From Halorarum halophilum (GTDB lineage: Archaea > Halobacteriota > Halobacteria > Halobacteriales > Haloferacaceae): DNA of 64,000 nucleotides. Of the stretch, positions 1 through 9,314 are shown one piece after another. The notes beneath the pieces were generated by a model. The model worked only from the letters and a program-made list of their open reading frames with translations. It did not search any database and had not been told where the DNA came from. The DNA lies in the NCBI RefSeq assembly GCF_013401515.1, contig NZ_CP058529.1:124001-188000 (forward strand), in the 5' to 3' direction. Each line of letters begins with the position of its first letter. The first letter of the stretch is position 1. The position numbers and the translations under genes were made by a program.

Positions 1-395
1 CGGGCATCGCCGGGCGCGTCGTGTCCGAGAGCCAGCGGACCATATCTATCCGCACCGACTCGGGGGACAAACAGGTACCCAAACGGGGCGCGACGTTCGA
101 GTTCGCGCTCCCCTCGGCTCACGATTCCGTCGAAACCGCTCCCGCCGGGCAGGCGGCGAGCGGGCCCACAAATGAAGCCGCCGGGGCGCGCAAGCCCCCG
201 GGGTCCACGTGCGAACTTCCGTCGCTCGACGCCGACACTCTGGCCGTCGGCACCGAGCAGGACGATACTGCCGGGGTCACAGCCGGTCAGTCGGGCGGTT
301 GCGAGGACGTGGTCTACGTTACGGTGGATGGGGCCAGACTGCTCTCACGACCCGCCTTCCGCACGGAACGTGCGGGTGATTCGACATGGCAATAG
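1..395 (+). CDS. rnp1: Ribonuclease P protein component 1 (Pop4/Rpp29), C-terminal part
   Basis: The reading frame is open from base 3, so the start lies left of the window. The visible N-terminal stretch reads [10 protein letters not shown], then [20 protein letters not shown] and a FEFALP stretch. This is the characteristic Rpp29/Pop4 Sm-like barrel, which binds RNase P RNA and helps mature tRNA 5' ends. It sits directly upstream of rps17, its usual archaeal position, and overlaps it by 10 bases. The acidic, low-complexity middle (about residues 35-85) is a haloarchaeal expansion. The barrel motif and the gene order make the identity firm. Confidence 0.88.
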   Translation, partial: GIAGRVVSESQRTISIRTDSGDKQVPKRGATFEFALPSAHDSVETAPAGQAASGPTNEAAGARKPPGSTCELPSLDADTLAVGTEQDDTAGVTAGQSGGCEDVVYVTVDGARLLSRPAFRTERAGDSTWQ

Positions 396-712
396 GACTG
401 AACACAGACGAACCGGAGGAGACCTGCTCCGACGAGAACTGTCCGTACCACGGGACGCTGTCCGTGCGCGGTCAGACGATCGAAGGAACGGTCGCCTCCA
501 CAGCGATGGACAAGACCGTCGTCGTGGAGCGGGAGTACGACGTCTTCGTACCGAAGTACGACCGCTACATGAAACGACGGAGCCGCGTCCCCGCGCACTG
601 CTCGCCCTGCCTCGACGTCGAGGAAGGCGACGAGGTGCGCATCGCCGAGACGCGACCGCTCTCGAAGACGAAATCCCACGTGGTCGTCGAGATCCGGGAG
701 GGTGATTCCTGA
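386..712 (+). CDS. rps17: 30S ribosomal protein uS17
   Basis: This small-subunit protein binds the 5' domain of 16S rRNA during early assembly. The 108-residue product contains the conserved [18 protein letters not shown] stretch of the OB fold and a basic KRRSR turn. Cysteines 14 and 19 with His22, and Cys72/Cys75, form a paired pattern seen in archaeal S17 that could hold zinc; that is inference. It begins inside the end of rnp1, and its TGA shares a base with the rpl14 ATG (TGATG), so translation is probably coupled. Confidence 0.97.
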   Translation: MAIGLNTDEPEETCSDENCPYHGTLSVRGQTIEGTVASTAMDKTVVVEREYDVFVPKYDRYMKRRSRVPAHCSPCLDVEEGDEVRIAETRPLSKTKSHVVVEIREGDS

Positions 713-1110
713 TGGAAGCCCTCAAGGCCGACGTCACGCAGGGGCTCGAGAAGGGGTCGCTCATCGCGTGTGCCGACAACACAGGCGCGCGTGAGCTGAA
801 GGTTATCAGCGTCTCCGGCTACACCGGGACCAAGAACAGACACCCCAAAGCGGGAGTGGGCGACAAGGTGACCGTCTCGGTCACCAAGGGCACGCCCGAG
901 ATGCGCCGACAGGTCCTCGAGGCCGTCATCGTGCGTCAACGGAAGCCCATCCGTCGCCCCGACGGCACGCGCGTGAAGTTCGCGGACAACGCTGCAGTCG
1001 TCATCGACGACATGAGCGAGCCGCGCGGGACCGAGATCAAGGGTCCCATCGCGCGCGAGGTCGCCGAACGCTTCGGGAGCATCGCATCGACAGCGACGCA
1101 GATCGTATGA
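712..1110 (+). CDS. rpl14: 50S ribosomal protein uL14
   Basis: Large-subunit protein at the subunit interface beside the sarcin-ricin loop, and part of the factor-binding region. At 132 residues it is full length for archaea. The signature region around [13 protein letters not shown] and the later basic segment [14 protein letters not shown] are present. Start and stop both overlap neighbours (TGATG with rps17, ATGA with rpl24), so it lies in a tightly packed polycistron. Confidence 0.97.
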   Translation: MEALKADVTQGLEKGSLIACADNTGARELKVISVSGYTGTKNRHPKAGVGDKVTVSVTKGTPEMRRQVLEAVIVRQRKPIRRPDGTRVKFADNAAVVIDDMSEPRGTEIKGPIAREVAERFGSIASTATQIV

Positions 1111-1469
1111 CAAAGCAACCGCACAAACAGCGCACCCGACAGCGGGACGCGCCCCTTCACGAGCGACACAAGCAGGTTCGCGCCACCCTCTCGGCCGACC
1201 TCCGCGAGGAGTACGGCCAGCGGAGCGTCCGCGTCAACGCGGGCGACACCGTCGAGGTCATGCGCGGCGACTTCGCCGGCGAGGAGGCCGAGGTCGTCTC
1301 GGTCGACCTGCGCGACGCGAAGATCCACGTCGAGGACGTGACGATCGAGTCGGCCGACGGGGAGGAAGTCCCCCGGCCGCTCGACACCTCGAACGTGCGC
1401 GTGGTGGGGCTCGCCCTCGACGACGAGCGCCGCGAGGCGCGTCTCGAGTCGGACGAGGAGGCAGCATAA
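1107..1469 (+). CDS. rpl24: 50S ribosomal protein uL24
   Basis: Assembly-initiator protein of the large subunit, located near the peptide exit. The product has 120 residues with an N-terminal basic segment ([18 protein letters not shown]) followed by a KOW motif (about residues 45-75, [20 protein letters not shown]). The C-terminus is acidic and variable, as in other haloarchaea. The stop TAA overlaps the ATG of rps4e by one base. Confidence 0.96.
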   Translation: MTKQPHKQRTRQRDAPLHERHKQVRATLSADLREEYGQRSVRVNAGDTVEVMRGDFAGEEAEVVSVDLRDAKIHVEDVTIESADGEEVPRPLDTSNVRVVGLALDDERREARLESDEEAA

Positions 1470-2197
1470 TGAGTAACCATCAGAAGCGACTGTCGGCCCC
1501 GAACTCGTGGCCGGTCGAACGGAAGGAATCGACGTTCACCGTGAAGGCGGGCGCGGGCCCCCACGGCGAGTCGGGCGTCCCCCTGCTCATCGTCCTCCGG
1601 GACGTGCTGGGGTACGTCGACTCGAAGAAGGAGGCGCGCTACGCGCTCGACAACGACTCCGTGCTCGTGAACGGCGTGGCGGTGTCCGACGAGGCCCGCC
1701 CGGTCGGGATGTTCGACATCCTTGCGTTCCGCGAGCGCGAGGAGTTCTTCCGCGTGTTCCCGGGCGAGGGCGGGCGTCTCGCGCTCACCCCCATCGACGA
1801 GGAGTCCGCCTCCTCGCGGCTCGGGAAGGTCGAGGGCAAGACGCAGGTCGCCGGCGGCGGGTTCCAGTACACGCTGCACGACGGCACGACGCTCCAGGAC
1901 GACGAGGGCGAGTACAGCGGCAAGGACTCGCTCGTCGTCGACAACGAGACGAAGGAGGTCGTCGCGCACTTCCCCTACGAGGAGGGTGCGCTCGTCACCG
2001 CGGTCGACGGGACCCACTCCGGCGAGATCGGCACGCTCGAGGAGATCTCCGTCACCCCCGGCTCAGGCGCCAACGGCGTCACCGTGAGCCGGGACGACGA
2101 GGACGACTTCGAGACCGTCGAGAAGTACGTCGTCGTCATCGACGAGAACTTCACGGGGAACGACGCGGCCACCGACACCGCGGGGGATGATTCCTGA
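1469..2197 (+). CDS. rps4e: 30S ribosomal protein eS4
   Basis: Archaeal/eukaryotic-type S4, absent from bacteria. The 242 residues show an N-terminal basic region, an S4-type RNA-binding domain (about residues 35-90, including [19 protein letters not shown]), and a C-terminal KOW-like segment around residues 170-195. There is an insertion rich in Glu/Asp compared with non-halophile homologues. It is flanked by one-base start/stop overlaps with rpl24 and rpl5. Confidence 0.97.
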   Translation: MSNHQKRLSAPNSWPVERKESTFTVKAGAGPHGESGVPLLIVLRDVLGYVDSKKEARYALDNDSVLVNGVAVSDEARPVGMFDILAFREREEFFRVFPGEGGRLALTPIDEESASSRLGKVEGKTQVAGGGFQYTLHDGTTLQDDEGEYSGKDSLVVDNETKEVVAHFPYEEGALVTAVDGTHSGEIGTLEEISVTPGSGANGVTVSRDDEDDFETVEKYVVVIDENFTGNDAATDTAGDDS

Positions 2198-2721
2198 TGT
2201 CTGAGGCCGAGTCCGAGATCCACGAGATGCGCGAACCGCGCATCGACAAGGTCGTCGTCCACATGGGCGTCGGCCGCGGCGGGCGCGAGCTCGCGAACGC
2301 CGAGGAGATCCTCGAGGAGATCACCGGCCAGGAGTCGGTTCGAACGACGGCCAAGCGGGCCATCAACGAGTTCGACATCCGTCCGGGCGATCCCATCGGC
2401 GCGAAGGTCACCCTTCGCGACGAGAACGCCCTCGAGTTCCTCGACACGGCGCTCGAACTGGTCGACCTCTCGGCCGACCAGTTCGACGACAACGGCAACT
2501 TCAGCTTCGGCGTGGCGGAACACACCGAGTTCCCCAGCCAGGAGTACGACCCGAGCATCGGCATCTACGGGCTCGACGTGACGGTCGCGCTCACGCGACC
2601 GGGCTACCGCGTCTCCAAGCGGGACAAGGTCAGCCGGTCGCTGCCGACCAGGCACCGCATGTCCGTCGAGGACGCGGTCGAGTTCCTCGAGCGCGAGTTC
2701 GAGGTCGAGGTGAACGAATGA
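2197..2721 (+). CDS. rpl5: 50S ribosomal protein uL5
   Basis: Binds 5S rRNA and forms part of the central protuberance. At 174 residues it has the archaeal length. The N-terminal segment [19 protein letters not shown] and the later [10 protein letters not shown] segment are typical of L5. The stop codon overlaps the following rps14 start by four bases (ATGA), which keeps L5 and S14 expression coupled. Confidence 0.97.
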   Translation: MSEAESEIHEMREPRIDKVVVHMGVGRGGRELANAEEILEEITGQESVRTTAKRAINEFDIRPGDPIGAKVTLRDENALEFLDTALELVDLSADQFDDNGNFSFGVAEHTEFPSQEYDPSIGIYGLDVTVALTRPGYRVSKRDKVSRSLPTRHRMSVEDAVEFLEREFEVEVNE

Positions 2722-2909
2722 GCGACGCAGAAATCGAACAGACGGGCCCCGAATCGACGGGCGAACACGCGGAGAAGCGCACGGGCCAGCGGCACGAGTG
2801 CCGCCGGTGCGGGCGGAAACAGGGACTTGTCGGCAAGTACGACATCAACCTCTGCCGCCAGTGCTTCCGCGAGGTCGCCCGCGACATGGGCTTCCGCAAG
2901 TACCGATAA
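2718..2909 (+). CDS. rps14: 30S ribosomal protein uS14, zinc-binding type
   Basis: Small 63-residue S14 that packs in the head of the 30S subunit. Cys28-x2-Cys31 and Cys46-x2-Cys49 form the zinc ribbon of the C+ type. The end MGFRKYR is the conserved archaeal C-terminus. The N-terminal 20 residues are an acidic, probably disordered leader. It overlaps rpl5 and is followed two bases later by rps8. Confidence 0.97.
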   Translation: MSDAEIEQTGPESTGEHAEKRTGQRHECRRCGRKQGLVGKYDINLCRQCFREVARDMGFRKYR

Positions 2910-2911
2910 CA

Positions 2912-3304
2912 ATGGCAGGCAACGATCCCCTCTCCGACGCGCTCGGCGGTCTCGACAACGCCGAGAGCGTCGGCCACTTGGATTACACGGTGAAGCCCGC
3001 CTCGAACATCGTCGGCTCCATCCTCGAAGTACTGTACGACCGCGGCTACGTCGACGGCTTCGAGTACGTCGAGGACGGGAAGGCCGGCCTGTTCGAGGTC
3101 GAACTGAAAGGCGCCATCAACGAGTGTGGCGCGGTGAAGCCCCGATACTCCGTGGGCGCGGACGACTACGAACGATGGGAGAAGCGGTACCTCCCCGCCC
3201 GCGACTACGGCGCGCTCATCGTGACCACCTCGCACGGCGTCATGAGCCACTACGAGGCCCGCGAACAGGGCATCGGTGGTCAGGTAATCGCATACGTATA
3301 CTGA
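2912..3304 (+). CDS. rps8: 30S ribosomal protein uS8
   Basis: Binds helix 21 of 16S rRNA and is central to platform assembly. I take the ATG two bases after the rps14 stop, giving 130 residues (MAGNDPLSDALGGL...), the normal archaeal length; longer in-frame extensions would run through rps14. The C-terminal TTSHGVMSHYEARE stretch is the S8 RNA-binding signature. Confidence 0.96.
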   Translation: MAGNDPLSDALGGLDNAESVGHLDYTVKPASNIVGSILEVLYDRGYVDGFEYVEDGKAGLFEVELKGAINECGAVKPRYSVGADDYERWEKRYLPARDYGALIVTTSHGVMSHYEAREQGIGGQVIAYVY

Positions 3305-3306
3305 CA

Positions 3307-3843
3307 ATGGCACGAACAGAAATCGAACTACCCGAGGACGTGTCGGCCGAACTCGACCACCTCGACCTCACGGTCGAGGGGCCGAACGGCTCGGCGACGC
3401 GTCGCCTGTGGTATCCGAACGTCGGCGTCTCCGTCGAGGACGGCGCGGTCGTCATCGAACACGACGACGACGCGGGCCGGAAGACGACGGCCACCGTCGG
3501 CACCTTCCGGAGCCACGTTCGGAACATGATCCACGGCGTCACCGACGAGTGGGAGTACAAGATGGAAGTCTTCTACGCCCACTTCCCGATGGACGTCTCC
3601 GTGGAGGGCGACGACGTCGTCATCACGAACTTCCTCGGGGAGAAGGCCCCACGCCGCGCGGCGATCCGCGGCGACACGGACGTACAGATCGACGGGGAGG
3701 AGCTCACCCTCACGGGTCCCTCGAAGGAGGACGTCGGACAGACGGCGGCCAACATCGAGCAGCTCACCCGCGTCACGGACAAGGACTCGCGCGTCTTCCA
3801 GGACGGCGTGTACATCACCGAGAAACCGACGGGAGGTGCCTGA
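3307..3843 (+). CDS. rpl6: 50S ribosomal protein uL6
   Basis: Large-subunit protein near the GTPase-associated centre. The chosen ATG follows the rps8 stop by two bases and gives 178 residues made of the two tandem L6 domains. The C-terminal domain carries the conserved rRNA-contact segment around residues 150-165 (EQLTRVTDKDSRVFQDG). The next gene starts three bases after the stop. Confidence 0.96.
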   Translation: MARTEIELPEDVSAELDHLDLTVEGPNGSATRRLWYPNVGVSVEDGAVVIEHDDDAGRKTTATVGTFRSHVRNMIHGVTDEWEYKMEVFYAHFPMDVSVEGDDVVITNFLGEKAPRRAAIRGDTDVQIDGEELTLTGPSKEDVGQTAANIEQLTRVTDKDSRVFQDGVYITEKPTGGA

Positions 3844-3846
3844 TCG

Positions 3847-4566
3847 ATGGCTGACGAAGACATCGAGAGCCTCGAGGACATCTCCGGGGTCGGCCCCTCG
3901 AAGGCGGACGCGCTCCGCGAGGCCGGCTACGAGACCGTCGAGGACGTGAAGGCTGCTTCCCAGTCGGAACTGGCGGACGTCGAGGGCGTCGGAAACGCCC
4001 TCGCGGCCCGCATCAAGGCCGACGTCGGCGGCCTGGAGGTCGAGTCGGAGGACGAGACCGAGGCCGAAATCGAGGAGGAGGAGCCCGAGGCCGAGGAGGC
4101 CGAGGAAGCCGAAGCGGTCGAGACGGAGCTGCGCCCGCGCGGCCACGCCGACAAGACCCCCGACCTCGACGACGAGACGGCGCGTGCGCTCGCCCAGAAG
4201 CACCGCGAGGGCATGCCCCAGTTCAACCGACAGGACTACCACAAGAAGAAGCGGACGCCGACCTCGTGGCGCCGCCCGCGCGGCGGACTCTCGAAGCAGC
4301 GTCGCGGCATCAAGGGCAAGGGCCCCAAGGTCGCGGCCGGCTACGGCTCCCCCAAGGGCGCCCGCGGCCTGCACCCGAGCGGTTTCGAGGAGGTCCACGT
4401 CCACAACGCGGACGACCTCGAGTCCGTCGACGCCGGCACCGAGGCGGTGCGCATCGCCTCCGGCGTCGGCGCGCGCAAGCGCGAGAACATCGAGGACATC
4501 TGTGAGGACCGCGAGATCCGCGTCCTCAACCCGACCTACGTGGAAGTGGAGGTCGACGATGAGTGA
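3847..4566 (+). CDS. rpl32e: 50S ribosomal protein eL32 with N-terminal helix-hairpin-helix extension
   Basis: Archaeal/eukaryotic large-subunit protein. The eL32 domain proper is about residues 110-235, with [19 protein letters not shown] and a [16 protein letters not shown] segment. The first 60 residues form two helix-hairpin-helix repeats ([17 protein letters not shown] and [18 protein letters not shown]), followed by an acidic linker. Such an extension is known in haloarchaeal L32e. Its role is unknown, though HhH units usually contact nucleic acid. The end overlaps rpl19e. Confidence 0.96.
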   Translation: MADEDIESLEDISGVGPSKADALREAGYETVEDVKAASQSELADVEGVGNALAARIKADVGGLEVESEDETEAEIEEEEPEAEEAEEAEAVETELRPRGHADKTPDLDDETARALAQKHREGMPQFNRQDYHKKKRTPTSWRRPRGGLSKQRRGIKGKGPKVAAGYGSPKGARGLHPSGFEEVHVHNADDLESVDAGTEAVRIASGVGARKRENIEDICEDREIRVLNPTYVEVEVDDE

Positions 4567-5020
4567 TCTGAGCGCCCAGCGACGGCTCGCCGCCGACGTC
4601 CTCGACGTCGGCAAGAGCCGCGTCTGGTTCAACCCGGAGGCACAGTCCGAGCTGGCGGATTCGATCACGCGCGAGGACATCCGCGAGCAGATCCAGCAGG
4701 GCAACATCCGCGCGGAGGACGCGAAGTCGAACTCCCGCGGCCGCGCCCGCGAGCGCGACGAGAAGCGCTCGTACGGACACCGCAAGGGCGCCGGCTCCCG
4801 GAAGGGGAAGGCCGGCGGCCGGCAGGACTCGAAGTCCGACTGGATCGCCCGCATCCGCGCACAGCGTGCACGCCTGAAGGAACTCCGCGACGACGGCCCG
4901 CTCGACCGCTCGCAGTACCGCGAGCTGTACGACAAGGCCTCCGGCGGGGAGTTCGAGGACGTGCGCCGGCTCGAATCGTACGTCGTGAACAACTACGACG
5001 TGACACTGGAGGACGAATAA
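4559..5020 (+). CDS. rpl19e: 50S ribosomal protein eL19
   Basis: Large-subunit protein of the archaeal/eukaryotic set. The ATG lies 8 bases inside the end of rpl32e and gives 153 residues, the expected size, starting [15 protein letters not shown]. The central basic stretch [16 protein letters not shown] is the typical rRNA-threading segment. The stop overlaps the rpl18 start. Confidence 0.96.
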   Translation: MSDLSAQRRLAADVLDVGKSRVWFNPEAQSELADSITREDIREQIQQGNIRAEDAKSNSRGRARERDEKRSYGHRKGAGSRKGKAGGRQDSKSDWIARIRAQRARLKELRDDGPLDRSQYRELYDKASGGEFEDVRRLESYVVNNYDVTLEDE

Positions 5021-5577
5021 TGGCAACCGGACCACGATACAAGGTGCCGATGCGGCGCCGTCGCGAAGTTCGGACCGACTACCACCAGAGGTTGCGCCTG
5101 CTGAAATCCGGCAAGCCGCGACTCGTCGCGCGCGTGTCGAACAAGCACGTCAGGGCGCAGCTGGTCACCCCCGGTCCGAGCGGAGACGAGACCCACGCCG
5201 CGGCCTCGAGCGAGGACCTGTCGGAGTACGGCTGGGAGGCCCCCACGGGCAACATCCCCAGCGCGTACCTGACGGGTTACCTCGCGGGGCTGCGTGCGGT
5301 CGACGCCGGCCTCGACGAGGCCGTGCTCGACATCGGGCTCAACACGGCGACGCCCGGCAACAAGACGTTCGCTGTACAGGAAGGTGCGATCGACGCGGGG
5401 CTCGACATCCCCCACAACGAGGACGTGCTGGCCGAGTGGCCGCGCAACCGCGGCGAGGACATCGCCGCGTACGCGGAGTCGCTCGACGAGCCGCTCTACT
5501 CGGGGGAGTTCGACGCCGCGGACCTCCCGGACCACTTCGACGAGGTCCGGGAGACGCTAACGGAGGAATTCGAGTAA
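5020..5577 (+). CDS. rpl18: 50S ribosomal protein uL18
   Basis: 5S rRNA-binding protein of the central protuberance, partner of L5. The 185-residue product has the basic N-terminus RYKVPMRRRREVRTDYHQ. The LLKSGKPRLVARVSNKHVRA segment that grips 5S rRNA follows. The C-terminal half carries the archaeal extension (EDIAAYAESLDEPLY). rps5 begins immediately after the stop. Confidence 0.97.
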   Translation: MATGPRYKVPMRRRREVRTDYHQRLRLLKSGKPRLVARVSNKHVRAQLVTPGPSGDETHAAASSEDLSEYGWEAPTGNIPSAYLTGYLAGLRAVDAGLDEAVLDIGLNTATPGNKTFAVQEGAIDAGLDIPHNEDVLAEWPRNRGEDIAAYAESLDEPLYSGEFDAADLPDHFDEVRETLTEEFE

Positions 5578-6234
5578 ATGAGTAGAAACAACGACGGCTG
5601 GGAGCCGCGAACGCGTCTCGGCCGCAAGGTACAGGAGGGCGACATCTCCTCGATGGAGGAGGCGCTCGCCACCGGGCTCCCGCTGAAGGAGCCCCAGATC
5701 GTCGACCAGCTCCTCGGGGGGCTCGACGACGAGGTCCTCGACATCAACATGGTCCAGCGGATGACCGACTCCGGGCGCCGGGTGAAGTTCCGCTGCGTCT
5801 GCGCGGTCGGCAACCGCGACGGCTACCTCGGCTACGCCGAGGCTCGCGACGACCAGGTCGGCGGCGCCATCCAGAAGGCCATCGAGGTCGCGAAGCTGAA
5901 CATCATCAGCGTCGACCGAGGGTCGGGTAGCTGGGAGGACTCCGCCGGCGGGGTCAACTCGCTCACCCGGACCGCCAAGGGCAAAGCGGGCTCCGTCACG
6001 GTCGAGATCCGCCCGGCCCCGCAGGGGCTCGGGCTGGCGGCCGCGGAGACGGTGCGCAACATCCTCGAACTGGCCGGCGTGCAGGACGCCTGGACCAGTT
6101 CCGACGGCAACACGCGCACGACGGTGAACCTCGCGAAGGCGACGTTCAACGCGCTGCAGAACGCCTCGCAGGCACGCACGCCCGACCGGGCCGCGCGGAT
6201 CCAGCGCGAGGCCGGCGGCGAGGAGGCCCGCTGA
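5578..6234 (+). CDS. rps5: 30S ribosomal protein uS5
   Basis: Proofreading and translocation protein of the 30S shoulder. The 218 residues contain the double-stranded-RNA-binding-like N-domain, with [20 protein letters not shown] followed by [16 protein letters not shown]. The C-terminal domain carries an [21 protein letters not shown] loop region. It abuts rpl18 and overlaps rpl30 by one base. Confidence 0.97.
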   Translation: MSRNNDGWEPRTRLGRKVQEGDISSMEEALATGLPLKEPQIVDQLLGGLDDEVLDINMVQRMTDSGRRVKFRCVCAVGNRDGYLGYAEARDDQVGGAIQKAIEVAKLNIISVDRGSGSWEDSAGGVNSLTRTAKGKAGSVTVEIRPAPQGLGLAAAETVRNILELAGVQDAWTSSDGNTRTTVNLAKATFNALQNASQARTPDRAARIQREAGGEEAR

Positions 6235-6692
6235 TGCAGGCTGTCGTCCAGCTGCGCGGCGAGGTCGACACCTCGGCCGCCCAGCGCGACACCCTGAAGA
6301 TGCTGAACCTCCACGCCGTGAACCACGCGACGCTGGTTCCCGAGGAGGACACCTACCGCGGGATGATCGCGAAGGTGAACGACTACGTCGCGTTCGGCGA
6401 GCCGTCGGCGGAGGTCGTGGCGACGACCATCGCGCGCCGCGGCGAGCCGCTAGAGGGCGACGCCGACATCGACGACGAGTGGGTCGACGAGCACACCGAC
6501 TACGCCGACCTCGAAGCGCTCGCGGAGGCGCTCGTGGACGAGGAGACGACCCTGCGCGAGCAGGGGCTCTCCCCGGCAATTCGGCTCCACCCCCCGCGAA
6601 AGGGGCACCGTGGCATCAAGCACGCCGAGAAGAACGGCGGCGAGCTCGGTCGCCACGAGAACATCGACGACCTCCTGGAGGCGATGCGATAA
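6234..6692 (+). CDS. rpl30: 50S ribosomal protein uL30
   Basis: Large-subunit protein. At 152 residues it is the long archaeal form, about 2.5 times the bacterial one. The ferredoxin-like core is at the N-terminus (VQLRGEVDTSAAQRDTLKML). The C-terminal extension ends with IRLHPPRKGHRGIKHAEKNG, a conserved archaeal segment. One-base overlaps occur at both ends. Confidence 0.96.
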   Translation: MQAVVQLRGEVDTSAAQRDTLKMLNLHAVNHATLVPEEDTYRGMIAKVNDYVAFGEPSAEVVATTIARRGEPLEGDADIDDEWVDEHTDYADLEALAEALVDEETTLREQGLSPAIRLHPPRKGHRGIKHAEKNGGELGRHENIDDLLEAMR

Positions 6693-7189
6693 TGACGAAC
6701 AAGAAGCGACGCCAGCGCGGCTCGCGGACCCACGGCGGCGGCAGCCACAAGAACCGGCGCGGCGCCGGTCACCGCGGCGGCCGCGGCGCCGCCGGTCGGA
6801 AGAAGCACGAGCGGAACCTCTACGGTCCGCTCGGCAAGCACGGCTTCACCCGCCCGCCAACGCTCCAGGACGAGGTCGCCGAGGTCACCGTCCAGAAGCT
6901 CGACGAGGACGCGGCGCTGCTGGCCGCGGACGGCCTCGCCGAGGAGGAGGGCGACGGCTACGCCATCGACGCCCGCGACGTCGCCGAGGACGGTCACGAC
7001 GTCGACGTCGTGAAGGTACTCGGTAACGGTAGCGTCCGCGGCGAACTGCACGTGACCGCCGACGCGTTCACGGGCAAGGCGCGCTCGCTCATCGAGGAGG
7101 CCGGCGGCTCGGTCGAGCTGACCGACCGTGCCGAGGAGGCGGCCGAATCCGAAGCGGAAGATTCTCAACCGGACGAGGAAGAGGCGTAA
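6692..7189 (+). CDS. rpl15: 50S ribosomal protein uL15
   Basis: Large-subunit protein near the base of the central protuberance. The start ATG shares its first base with the rpl30 stop, giving 165 residues. The glycine- and basic-rich N-terminus (KKRRQRGSRTHGGGSHKNRR, then GAGHRGGRGAAGRKKH) is the typical rRNA-penetrating tail. The C-terminus is a strongly acidic tail. secY follows after three bases. Confidence 0.96.
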   Translation: MTNKKRRQRGSRTHGGGSHKNRRGAGHRGGRGAAGRKKHERNLYGPLGKHGFTRPPTLQDEVAEVTVQKLDEDAALLAADGLAEEEGDGYAIDARDVAEDGHDVDVVKVLGNGSVRGELHVTADAFTGKARSLIEEAGGSVELTDRAEEAAESEAEDSQPDEEEA

Positions 7190-7192
7190 GCC

Positions 7193-8662
7193 ATGAGCTG
7201 GAAGGAGGCTGCGGAACCGGTACTCACTCGGATGCCCACGGTCACCCGGCCGGAGGGGCACGTGCCCTTCAAGCGGAAGCTGGCGTGGACCGCGGGGATC
7301 CTCGTGATGTACTTTTTCCTGACGAACGTAACGCTGTTCGGGCTGCAGACGCAGACCGCGAGCGGCGACTTCTACGGACAGTTCCGTTCGATTCTCGCCG
7401 GACAGTCGGGCTCGATCATGCAGCTCGGGATCGGGCCGATCGTCACGGCGTCGATCGTGCTACAGCTACTCGGTGGGGCGGACCTGCTCGGGCTCGATAC
7501 CGACGACCCGCGCGATCAGGTGCTGTACCAGGGCCTCCAGAAGCTGCTCGTCGTCGTGATGATCTGTCTGACGGGGCTCCCCATGGTGTTCGCCGGCGAG
7601 TTCCTGCCGGCCGACCCCGCGATCGCCCAGTCGCTGTTCGGCTCTGCCGAGGCGACCACCGGCGTCAAGACGCTCATCTTCGCACAGATGTTCGTCGGCG
7701 GGATCCTCATCCTGTTCATGGACGAGGTCATCTCGAAGTGGGGCGTCGGCTCCGGGATCGGACTGTTCATCATCGCCAGCGTGAGCCAGCAGCTCGTCGC
7801 CGGGCTGTTCGCCACGGAGGCGATCGGTAACATCACCGGGTTCTTCCCGGCCTGGATCGGCATCGTCACGGGGAGCGTCCAGCTCGAGGGCTCGCTCGTG
7901 CAGGCGCTGCTCTTCGAGCCGGGGAACCTCCTCGCGCTGTTCACAACGGTGCTCATCTTCGCCATCGTCGTGTACGCCGAGAGCGTGCGCGTCGAGATCC
8001 CGCTGAGCCACGCCCGCGTGAAGGGTGCCCGGGGTCGCTTCCCGGTGAAGCTCATCTACGCGAGCGTCCTACCGATGATCCTCATCCGCGCGCTGCAGGC
8101 GAACGTCCAGTTCCTGGGACAGATTCTCAACTCCCAGCTGGCGTCGATGCCCGCGTGGCTCGGCCAGTATGCCGACGGCCAGGTCGTCGGCGGGGTGTTC
8201 TACTACCTCGCGCCGATCCAGACCCGACAGGACTGGATGTGGTTCATCTACGCGCCCGCCGCAACGCCCTCGGAGATCGCCCTGCGCGTACTCGTCGACC
8301 TCTTCGTGACGGTCGTCGGCTCCGCGATCTTCGCGATCTTCTGGGTGGAGACCACCGGTATGGGGCCGGAGGCGACCGCCCAGCAGATCCAGAACTCCGG
8401 GATGCAGATCCCCGGCTTCCGGCGGAACCCGCAGGTCATCGAGAAGGTCATGGAGCGCTACATCCCGCAGGTGACCGTCATCGGCGGCGCGCTCGTCGGC
8501 CTGCTCGCCGTGCTGGCGAACATGCTCGGCACGCTCGGGGGCGTCTCCGGGACCGGCCTGCTGCTCACGGTGTCCATCACGTACAAGCTGTACGAGGAGA
8601 TCGCCGAGGAGCAGCTCATGGAGATGCACCCGATGATGCGCCAGATGTTCGGCTCCGACTGA
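7193..8662 (+). CDS. secY: Protein translocase subunit SecY
   Basis: Channel subunit of the Sec61/SecY translocon in the cytoplasmic membrane, working with SecE and SecG/Sec-beta. The 489 residues form ten predicted membrane spans. The cytoplasmic amphipathic N-terminus reads MSWKEAAEPVLTRMPTVTRP, and the loop ARVKGARGRFPVKLIY corresponds to the ribosome-facing C4 loop. It ends the spc-type operon, three bases after rpl15, and a T-run lies about 30 bases downstream. In several haloarchaea adk and a DUF106 gene follow secY; here they lie elsewhere in the window. Confidence 0.97.
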   Translation: MSWKEAAEPVLTRMPTVTRPEGHVPFKRKLAWTAGILVMYFFLTNVTLFGLQTQTASGDFYGQFRSILAGQSGSIMQLGIGPIVTASIVLQLLGGADLLGLDTDDPRDQVLYQGLQKLLVVVMICLTGLPMVFAGEFLPADPAIAQSLFGSAEATTGVKTLIFAQMFVGGILILFMDEVISKWGVGSGIGLFIIASVSQQLVAGLFATEAIGNITGFFPAWIGIVTGSVQLEGSLVQALLFEPGNLLALFTTVLIFAIVVYAESVRVEIPLSHARVKGARGRFPVKLIYASVLPMILIRALQANVQFLGQILNSQLASMPAWLGQYADGQVVGGVFYYLAPIQTRQDWMWFIYAPAATPSEIALRVLVDLFVTVVGSAIFAIFWVETTGMGPEATAQQIQNSGMQIPGFRRNPQVIEKVMERYIPQVTVIGGALVGLLAVLANMLGTLGGVSGTGLLLTVSITYKLYEEIAEEQLMEMHPMMRQMFGSD

Positions 8663-8689
8663 GCAGTCGCCCGAACTCACCTTCCCGCA

Positions 8690-8701
8690 CCCCGTTTTTT
8701 C
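8690..8701 (+). terminator. T-run terminator after secY
   Basis: Six consecutive T (8695-8700) follow a C-rich stretch about 30 bases past the secY stop. Archaeal polymerase terminates at such non-template T-runs without needing a hairpin. It is the only T-run near the end of the ribosomal operon. Confidence 0.55.
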
Positions 8702-8831
8702 GACCCAGCGTCGTTCGACGAGCGTTCGCCGTCGCGAAACGTAGGTGGCCCCTGCCCGGCTCACCCCGACGCTCTCAGACCTGATAGGTGGCCGTGAAGA
8801 GATAAGTACGGCCAGGTCACCCCTACTGGTG

Positions 8832-9023
8832 ATGAGTACGACGGACGGTTGGCGGAGTGAGAGGAAACGTACGCTGGACGAGTTGCCCGAGTTCGAACTT
8901 CGGTTCCTCCTCGACGACGGCGAGGACCCGCGCTCGGTGACGGTGTACTCGCCGGACGCGCTCGAGACCGCGTGGCTCACGGCCGACTGCAAGGACTCGG
9001 TGTCGCTCGTGGACGTTCGCTGA
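8832..9023 (+). CDS. Small haloarchaeal protein, DUF7511-like
   Basis: 63-residue protein of unknown function. I choose the internal ATG at 8832 rather than the track's earlier open frame because conserved residues start near LPEFELRFLL. The closing stretch TAWLTADCKDSVSLVDVR resembles the C-terminus of the gene at 58940-59143 (THWLSVDASLAVPLASMR). The two are likely members of one small haloarchaeal family, which I recall as DUF7511. Unlike that paralogue it lacks the PDRCT motif, so the family call is tentative. No neighbours suggest a role. Confidence 0.6.
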   Translation: MSTTDGWRSERKRTLDELPEFELRFLLDDGEDPRSVTVYSPDALETAWLTADCKDSVSLVDVR

Positions 9024-9148
9024 ACCGCCGTCCGCCCGGACCGCCCGTTTTCGAAGGACGTACAGTTAAGCGGGACCACGCTGACGGCCACGTGTGCGCC
9101 CCTCCCTCACCGTTCAGACGGCGATCCGTATCGTGGGACGTCCGTTCG

Positions 9149-9205
9149 TGAGCACGGTCGCTCCGCTCCCTGCTCACACTCGCCACCGGGGGTGGCTCGC
9201 GTGAG
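9149..9205. repeat. 57-bp direct repeat, copy 1
   Basis: This stretch is 53/57 identical to 9258-9314 with no gaps, offset 109 bases. The repeat contains an imperfect 15-bp inverted repeat (CTCACACTCGCCACC against GGTGGCTCGCGTGAG, 12 of 15 paired). It ends with the same GTGGCTCGCGTGAG that carries the start codon of the UspA gene in copy 2, so copy 1 looks like a duplicated 5' leader. Confidence 0.85.
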
Positions 9206-9257
9206 TTACCTCACACGCAGGGCGTGCTCGGCACTCACGGCCGGAGGGATTCGCCCA

Positions 9258-9314
9258 TGAGCACGGTCGCTTTCCTCCCTGCTCACACTCGCCACCGGAG
9301 GTGGCTCGCGTGAG
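9258..9314. repeat. 57-bp direct repeat, copy 2, overlapping the uspA start
   Basis: Second copy of the unit at 9149-9205; four substitutions separate them. The hairpin-forming half (about 9279-9314) covers the candidate start codons GTG 9301 and GTG 9310 of the following universal-stress gene, so it could affect translation initiation there. That consequence is inference. Confidence 0.85.

Noticed and set aside
3307-3380. Longer N-terminal extensions of uS8, uL6, eL19 and uL15 in the open frames
   Set aside because: They would run through the preceding ribosomal genes and are Arg/Pro-rich; the first ATG after the upstream stop gives the family length in each case.
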